Of a DNA stretch of 64,000 nt, positions 60,358 to 64,000 are shown piece by piece. Source of the stretch: CADEED01 sp035765415 (GTDB taxonomy: Bacteria; Pseudomonadota; Gammaproteobacteria; Steroidobacterales; Steroidobacteraceae); the NCBI GenBank assembly GCA_035765415.1, contig DASTXR010000133.1:76953-140952 (forward strand), in the 5' to 3' direction. The notes under the pieces were generated by a model, which saw only the letters and a program-made list of their open reading frames with translations, did no database searches and was not told the origin of the DNA. Position 1 is the first letter of the stretch. Each line of letters opens with the position of its first letter. The translations under genes and the position numbers were made by a program.

Positions 60358-61683
60358 ATGGCGCTCCGGTTGCGCGTCATCAGCGATCATCGCCAACGAT
60401 TGGGCGACAAGAGTACGTTCGTCTTTGGCGTCTCGGGCGGAAGCATAGGACGCTCGGCCGAGAACGATTGGGTATTGCCAGACGACATGAGATACGTGTC
60501 GGGCCGGCATGCGCGCATCGTTTTCCATAAAGGCCGCTACCTGCTGCAGGACACCAGCAGCAATGGCACGTACGTCAACGACAGCGACCGCCCGCTCGGC
60601 AACCAGAACCCGCACGAGCTGAAGAGCGGCGACGTCCTGCGCATTGGTGAATACCACGTGCAGGTGCATATCGATTCGGCCACCGATTTCACGCTCGACG
60701 ACAGCGCGCTCTACAAGACCGGATCGACCAGCACACGCAGCCGTCGTGTCTCGCCACCGAAGGATCTCGGCGCCTCCTTGCGCCTCGAGAACCTGCTCGA
60801 AGCCAGCAACGACATCTCCAGCGACGAGCTCAAGCCCGTCAACGCCTTCGGCCAGGCCGTGTCGACGCGCACGCGCGCGCTGCACCAGACCCAGGATGTG
60901 CCGAAGGAATCCTCGACGGCCCCGGAGCTCGACGTGGACTCCGAAGCCGTGGCGCGCCGCATCGCACGTCTCGCCAAGGCCGCCGCCAAACAACAGGAAG
61001 CGAAGCAGCAACACACGCTGCCTGCGCCTTCCGCCCCGGCACCGGCACCGCCGCCAGCGCCCGCCCCCACTTACACACCCACCGCCGTGGACAACACGCC
61101 AGGACTGCAGGCGTTCTGTCGCGGCGCCGGCATCGGCCCGGAAACGCTTCCCGTGGACGCGCACTCGCGCATGCTGCATCTGGCCGGCCAGCTCCTGCGC
61201 GAATCGCTGCTGGGCCTGAAGGAAAGCAATCGCAGCCAGCAGGAACAGCGCAACCGCCTGCGTGTGTCCTATCAGAAATCGCCGGGGGACCTGCGGCCCT
61301 CGCTCGAGCGTCACAGCGTCGATGAGCTCATCCAGGAATTGCTGAAAGCCCATGACAGCCGCCGTTTCGACGCCGTGCAGTGGTTGCGCGAATCGTTCGC
61401 CGGTGGCCGCCGTCACGACAACGCGATGATCGAGGCCATGCGCACGGCGTTCGCCGATTTCGTCGGCCGCCTCGACCCGCGCGACCTGGCCACGCGCTTC
61501 GAGCGCAGCGCGCGTCGCAAGACCATGGGCAACTGGGAGTTGTACGGCGACTTCTACCGCAGCCTTTGCGAGATGCAGCCCGGCACCCTGCCCCACATCT
61601 TCGTCGAGACCTTTGCCCAGCATTACGAACAGTCCGCGCGTGGCGCGGAAGACGGCAGCTCCGAGTCCATCGACGCCGCCTGA
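60358..61683 (+). CDS. tagH: FHA-domain protein of type VI secretion type (TagH/ImpI)
   Basis: 441 residues. N-terminal FHA domain (about 10-105) with GGSIGRSAENDWVLPD, VSGRHARI and the loop SSNGTYVN, which binds phosphothreonine. The middle is Ala/Pro/Gln-rich. The C-terminal ~190 residues (LQAFCRGAGI, HSRMLHLAGQLLRESLLGL, DPRDLATRFER, NWELYGDFYRSLCE) are the T6SS FHA C-terminal domain. No other T6SS gene is nearby. GAGGGTAGAAC just before ATG may serve as ribosome site. Confidence 0.9.
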   Translation: MALRLRVISDHRQRLGDKSTFVFGVSGGSIGRSAENDWVLPDDMRYVSGRHARIVFHKGRYLLQDTSSNGTYVNDSDRPLGNQNPHELKSGDVLRIGEYHVQVHIDSATDFTLDDSALYKTGSTSTRSRRVSPPKDLGASLRLENLLEASNDISSDELKPVNAFGQAVSTRTRALHQTQDVPKESSTAPELDVDSEAVARRIARLAKAAAKQQEAKQQHTLPAPSAPAPAPPPAPAPTYTPTAVDNTPGLQAFCRGAGIGPETLPVDAHSRMLHLAGQLLRESLLGLKESNRSQQEQRNRLRVSYQKSPGDLRPSLERHSVDELIQELLKAHDSRRFDAVQWLRESFAGGRRHDNAMIEAMRTAFADFVGRLDPRDLATRFERSARRKTMGNWELYGDFYRSLCEMQPGTLPHIFVETFAQHYEQSARGAEDGSSESIDAA

Positions 61684-61701
61684 GCGGCGAACGGCGACTA
61701 A

Positions 61702-61866
61702 CTACCCGCCCGGCCGCACGCCGATACCGTCGGCATCGTCCTCATCTTCCTCGGCCTCCTCGTCCTCGACCCCGGGTTTGGGTTTCGGATTCGGCTGGTC
61801 GCCGCCATCCGGGGGATTGCGGGACGGGTGATTCGGCGGTGGATCGGTTTCGCGATGCCTGGGCAT
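61702..61866 (-). CDS. Possible small Pro-rich acidic protein
   Basis: A 54-codon frame starting MPRHRETDPPPNHP and ending in an acidic run (EDEEAEEDEDDADG). It lies in an otherwise empty gap of about 340 bases between tagH and the YCII gene. There is no good ribosome site. Charge bias and its position outside any other gene make it plausible, but it could be chance. Confidence 0.35.
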   Translation of the reverse strand: MPRHRETDPPPNHPSRNPPDGGDQPNPKPKPGVEDEEAEEDEDDADGIGVRPGG

Positions 61867-62027
61867 GACGCGAAGCCTAGCGACCGTACCCTGGCATGGC
61901 CGTACGACAAGCACGAAAAACCGCGTCGGACGGCTTGAATACGTGCCGGTGCCTGTCGAAACTCGCCTTCCTGATTCGTTTAGGGCCTGAAACCGGCAAG
62001 TCGCCGGCAACTCGGGAACCCAAGGCC

Positions 62028-62378
62028 ATGAAGCAATACATGCTGAGCGTTTGTTATCCGGCCGGCGGCACGAAGCCGCCACCGGATGCCCTGCAGAAAA
62101 TCATGAGTAATGTCGTCGCGCTGCAGAAGGAAATGCAGGCGGCCGGCGTGTGGATATTCAGCGGCGGTCTCGCTCCGCCGAGCTCCGCCACCGTGTTGCG
62201 TCACCAGGCAGGCGAGCTCATCACCACCGACGGGCCGTTCATCGAGAGCAAGGAGCAGATCGGCGGCTTCACCGTCCTCAAGGCGCCGGATCTCGACGCG
62301 GCGCTGGCCTGGGGCCGCAAGATGGCGCGCGCCATCGGCACTCCCATCGAGGTTCGTCCCTTCGAGGAGGGACACTGA
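62028..62378 (+). CDS. YCII-related (DGPF) protein
   Basis: 116 residues. MKQYMLSVCYP, GELITTDGPFIESKEQIGGFTVLKAPDLDAAL, seen in pieces, and IEVRPF define the YCII/DGPF family, with DGPF written out. Such small ferredoxin-fold proteins are typically coded just before ECF42-type sigma factors, as here, and may act as their accessory. ATG at 62028 gives the normal length. The stop codon TGA overlaps the proposed CTG start of the sigma gene. Confidence 0.92.
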   Translation: MKQYMLSVCYPAGGTKPPPDALQKIMSNVVALQKEMQAAGVWIFSGGLAPPSSATVLRHQAGELITTDGPFIESKEQIGGFTVLKAPDLDAALAWGRKMARAIGTPIEVRPFEEGH

Positions 62379-63583
62379 CCCAAGAGATCGCCACCATATT
62401 CCGCCGCGAGTACGGCCGTGCTGTTGCCGTCCTGGTCCGCTCCCTCAAGGACATCGAGCTCGCCGAGGAAGCTGTCCAGGACGCGTTCACCACCGCGCTC
62501 ACGCACTGGCCACGCGACGGAGTGCCGCCGGCGCCCGCGGGCTGGATCATCACCACGGCCCGCAACCGGGCGCTCGACCATCTGCGTCGCGAAGCCACTC
62601 GCGACACGCGCCAGGCTGCCGCGATGCAGTTGCTGGAGCAGGACGCGGCGGAGGAGCACGACGTGCGCGACGACCGGCTGCGACTGATCTTCACGTGCTG
62701 CCACCCGGCGATCGGCCCCGAGGCGCAGCTGGCGCTGACGTTGCGGTTGTTAGGCGGGCTGACCGCCGCCGAGATCGCGCGCGCATTCCTGGTCCCGGAA
62801 CCGACCCTGGCGCAACGGCTGTCGCGCGCCAAGGCCAAGATTCGCGACGCGGGAATTCCGTACCGCGTGCCCGAAGCCCCCGAACTGTCCACGCGCCTGG
62901 GCGCCGTGCTCGCCGTCGTCTATCTGATTTTCAACGAGGGCTACAGCGCCACGTCGGGGGATGCGCTGGTGCGCGCCGAGCTTTGCGATGAAGCGATCCG
63001 CCTCGGCCGGCTGCTGGTCGAGTTGCTGCCGGATGAATCCGAAGCCATCGGATTGCTGGCGCTGATGCTCCTCATCGATGCGCGACGCGAGGCACGGGTC
63101 GATGACTCCGGCGATTTCGTGCGGCTCGCCGACCAGGACCGCGATGCCTGGAACCGTTCGCGCATCGACGAAGGACAGGCGCTGCTGCGCGTGTGTCTCG
63201 CGCGCAATCGACCCGGGCCTTACCAACTGCAGGCGGCGATCAATGCCGTGCACAGCGATGCGCACACCGCGGCTGGTACCGACTGGCGACAGATACTCGC
63301 GATCTACGACCAACTGCTCGCGCTGACGCCGGGCGACGTGATCGCGCTGAATCGCGCGGTGGCCGTCGCAGAAGTAGAAGGGGCGGAACCGGCGCTGAGG
63401 CTGGTGGATGGCCTCCATCTGCCGCGTTATCACCTGTGGCACGCCGTGCGTGCGGACCTGCTGCGCCGGCTGGGACGCGACGCGGAAGCGGCAGCGGCCT
63501 ACCTGTCGGCGATCGAACATTGCAGCAACGCGCGCGAACAGAAATTTCTGCAACGCCAGTACGAATCGATGCCCAGCCATTGA
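62375..63583 (+). CDS. ECF42-type sigma factor with C-terminal TPR-like extension, probable CTG start
   Basis: About 402 residues. Region 2: AEEAVQDAFTTALTHWPRDG and GWIITTARNRALDHLRR; region 4: LTLRLLGGLTAAEIARAFLVPEPTLAQRLSRAK, seen in parts; then a long helical extension (LNRAVAVAEVEGAEPALRLVDGL, HLWHAVRADLLRRLGRDAEAAAAY) typical of ECF42. No ATG, GTG or TTG lies near the domain start. CTG at 62375 has AGGAGG 4 bases before it and gives a CTGA overlap. The next upstream in-frame start is GTG at 62150, deep in the YCII gene. Confidence 0.88.
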   Translation: MTQEIATIFRREYGRAVAVLVRSLKDIELAEEAVQDAFTTALTHWPRDGVPPAPAGWIITTARNRALDHLRREATRDTRQAAAMQLLEQDAAEEHDVRDDRLRLIFTCCHPAIGPEAQLALTLRLLGGLTAAEIARAFLVPEPTLAQRLSRAKAKIRDAGIPYRVPEAPELSTRLGAVLAVVYLIFNEGYSATSGDALVRAELCDEAIRLGRLLVELLPDESEAIGLLALMLLIDARREARVDDSGDFVRLADQDRDAWNRSRIDEGQALLRVCLARNRPGPYQLQAAINAVHSDAHTAAGTDWRQILAIYDQLLALTPGDVIALNRAVAVAEVEGAEPALRLVDGLHLPRYHLWHAVRADLLRRLGRDAEAAAAYLSAIEHCSNAREQKFLQRQYESMPSH

Positions 63584-63596
63584 TTTCGCCAGGGGA

Positions 63597-64000
63597 TCAG
63601 CCAGCCATCACCTGACGGCTCAACTGAAGCTGCGGCGCCTCGAGCGACAGCAGGTGCGCCTTGGCATCGAGCCCACCGCCGAAGCCCGTGAGATCACCGT
63701 TCATGCCAATGACCCGATGACAGGGGGCGATGATCGAGATCGGATTCCTGCCGTTGGCCGCGCCCACCGCGCGAACCGCGGCGGGGTTGCCGATCTGTTC
63801 GGCCATTTGCCCATAGGTGCGCGTTTCGCCGTAGGGAATCGTGAGCAGCGCGGACCAGGCGCGCCGCTGGAAATCGGTGCCGCGGAATTCGAGTGGGACG
63901 TCGAACGCCCGGCGCGAACCGGCGAAATATTCGCGCAGCTGGCGTGCGGTTTCGACGAGTAGCGGATGGGCGGGCGATTCGATGGAGCCTTCGAACGCGG
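63597..64000 (-). CDS. ogt: Methylated-DNA--protein-cysteine methyltransferase (5' end outside window)
   Basis: The frame continues off the right edge. The visible C-terminal 134 residues contain FDVPLEFRGTDFQRRAW, IPYGETRTYGQMAEQIG, AVGAANGRNPISIIAPCHRVIG with the acceptor Cys in PCHRV, and GLDAKAHLLSLE. It repairs O6-alkylguanine by suicide transfer. It converges on the ECF42-like gene with a 13-base gap. Confidence 0.93.
   Translation of the reverse strand, partial: AFEGSIESPAHPLLVETARQLREYFAGSRRAFDVPLEFRGTDFQRRAWSALLTIPYGETRTYGQMAEQIGNPAAVRAVGAANGRNPISIIAPCHRVIGMNGDLTGFGGGLDAKAHLLSLEAPQLQLSRQVMAG

Overview
The window reads as chromosomal core DNA of a high-GC (roughly two-thirds G+C by eye) Gammaproteobacterium. 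The evidence is the gene order prmB-aroC-asd-fimV-truA-accD-folC-dedD-cvpA-purF, the block glyA-nrdR-ribD-ribE-ribB(X)-ribH-nusB-thiL, an EpmA/EF-P-Lys34 pair, a fused PurL, MiaE, LpxH, and FimV plus a FimX-like protein (type IV pilus biology). A Xanthomonadales/Steroidobacter-like lineage is a guess from gene content only. No insertion sequence, prophage, CRISPR array or rRNA was seen.

Layout. 1-0.5 kb: 3' end of a histidine kinase. 0.5-0.9 kb: tRNA-Pro/Arg/His operon with a clear sigma70 promoter. 0.9-3.8 kb: gltX-cysS. 3.8-5.3 kb: divergent cyclophilin-lpxH. 5.3-20.4 kb: a long leftward run, prmB to miaE, ending with glycerate kinase, a receiver/Ser-Thr-kinase fusion and miaE, closed by a palindromic REP-like element. 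20.4-23.3 kb: sco-psd-epmA-msrC, convergent with efp. 24-26 kb: FimX-like protein. 26-32 kb: isoaspartyl peptidase, LysE exporter, parE-parC. 32-36 kb: ECF sigma/anti-sigma pair with a two-way promoter shared with a small membrane protein gene, then rubrerythrin/Fe-S oxidoreductase/DUF3501. 36-40 kb: xseB-ispA-dxs and folE2. 40-44 kb: ModE-like regulator, unknown periplasmic protein, ModA and an OprO/P-like porin. 44-52 kb: Ser-Thr kinase with a cNMP domain, the riboflavin/NusB/ThiL operon, nrdR, glyA. 52-60 kb: deacetylase-family gene, ettA, HTH/DUF2975 pair, purL and a second REP-like copy. 60-64 kb: DUF1820, T6SS-type FHA protein, YCII protein plus ECF42-like sigma factor, and the 3' part of ogt.

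Themes. Genes are packed with 4-base stop/start overlaps: ATGA eight times, GTGA twice, and probably CTGA once. Several genes have a TANAAT-like hexamer only 6-11 bases before the start codon, suggesting leaderless or very short-leader mRNAs. Two Ser/Thr kinases and an FHA protein point to eukaryote-like phosphosignalling.

Most interesting signals: a covarying pair of palindromic elements; a mirror-image ECF promoter pair with identical half-sites and spacing; a four-half-site dyad operator ahead of the DUF2975/HTH pair; a probable CTG-initiated sigma factor; and an oxyanion cassette (ModE-like, unknown protein, ModA, porin) with no ModB or ModC nearby.
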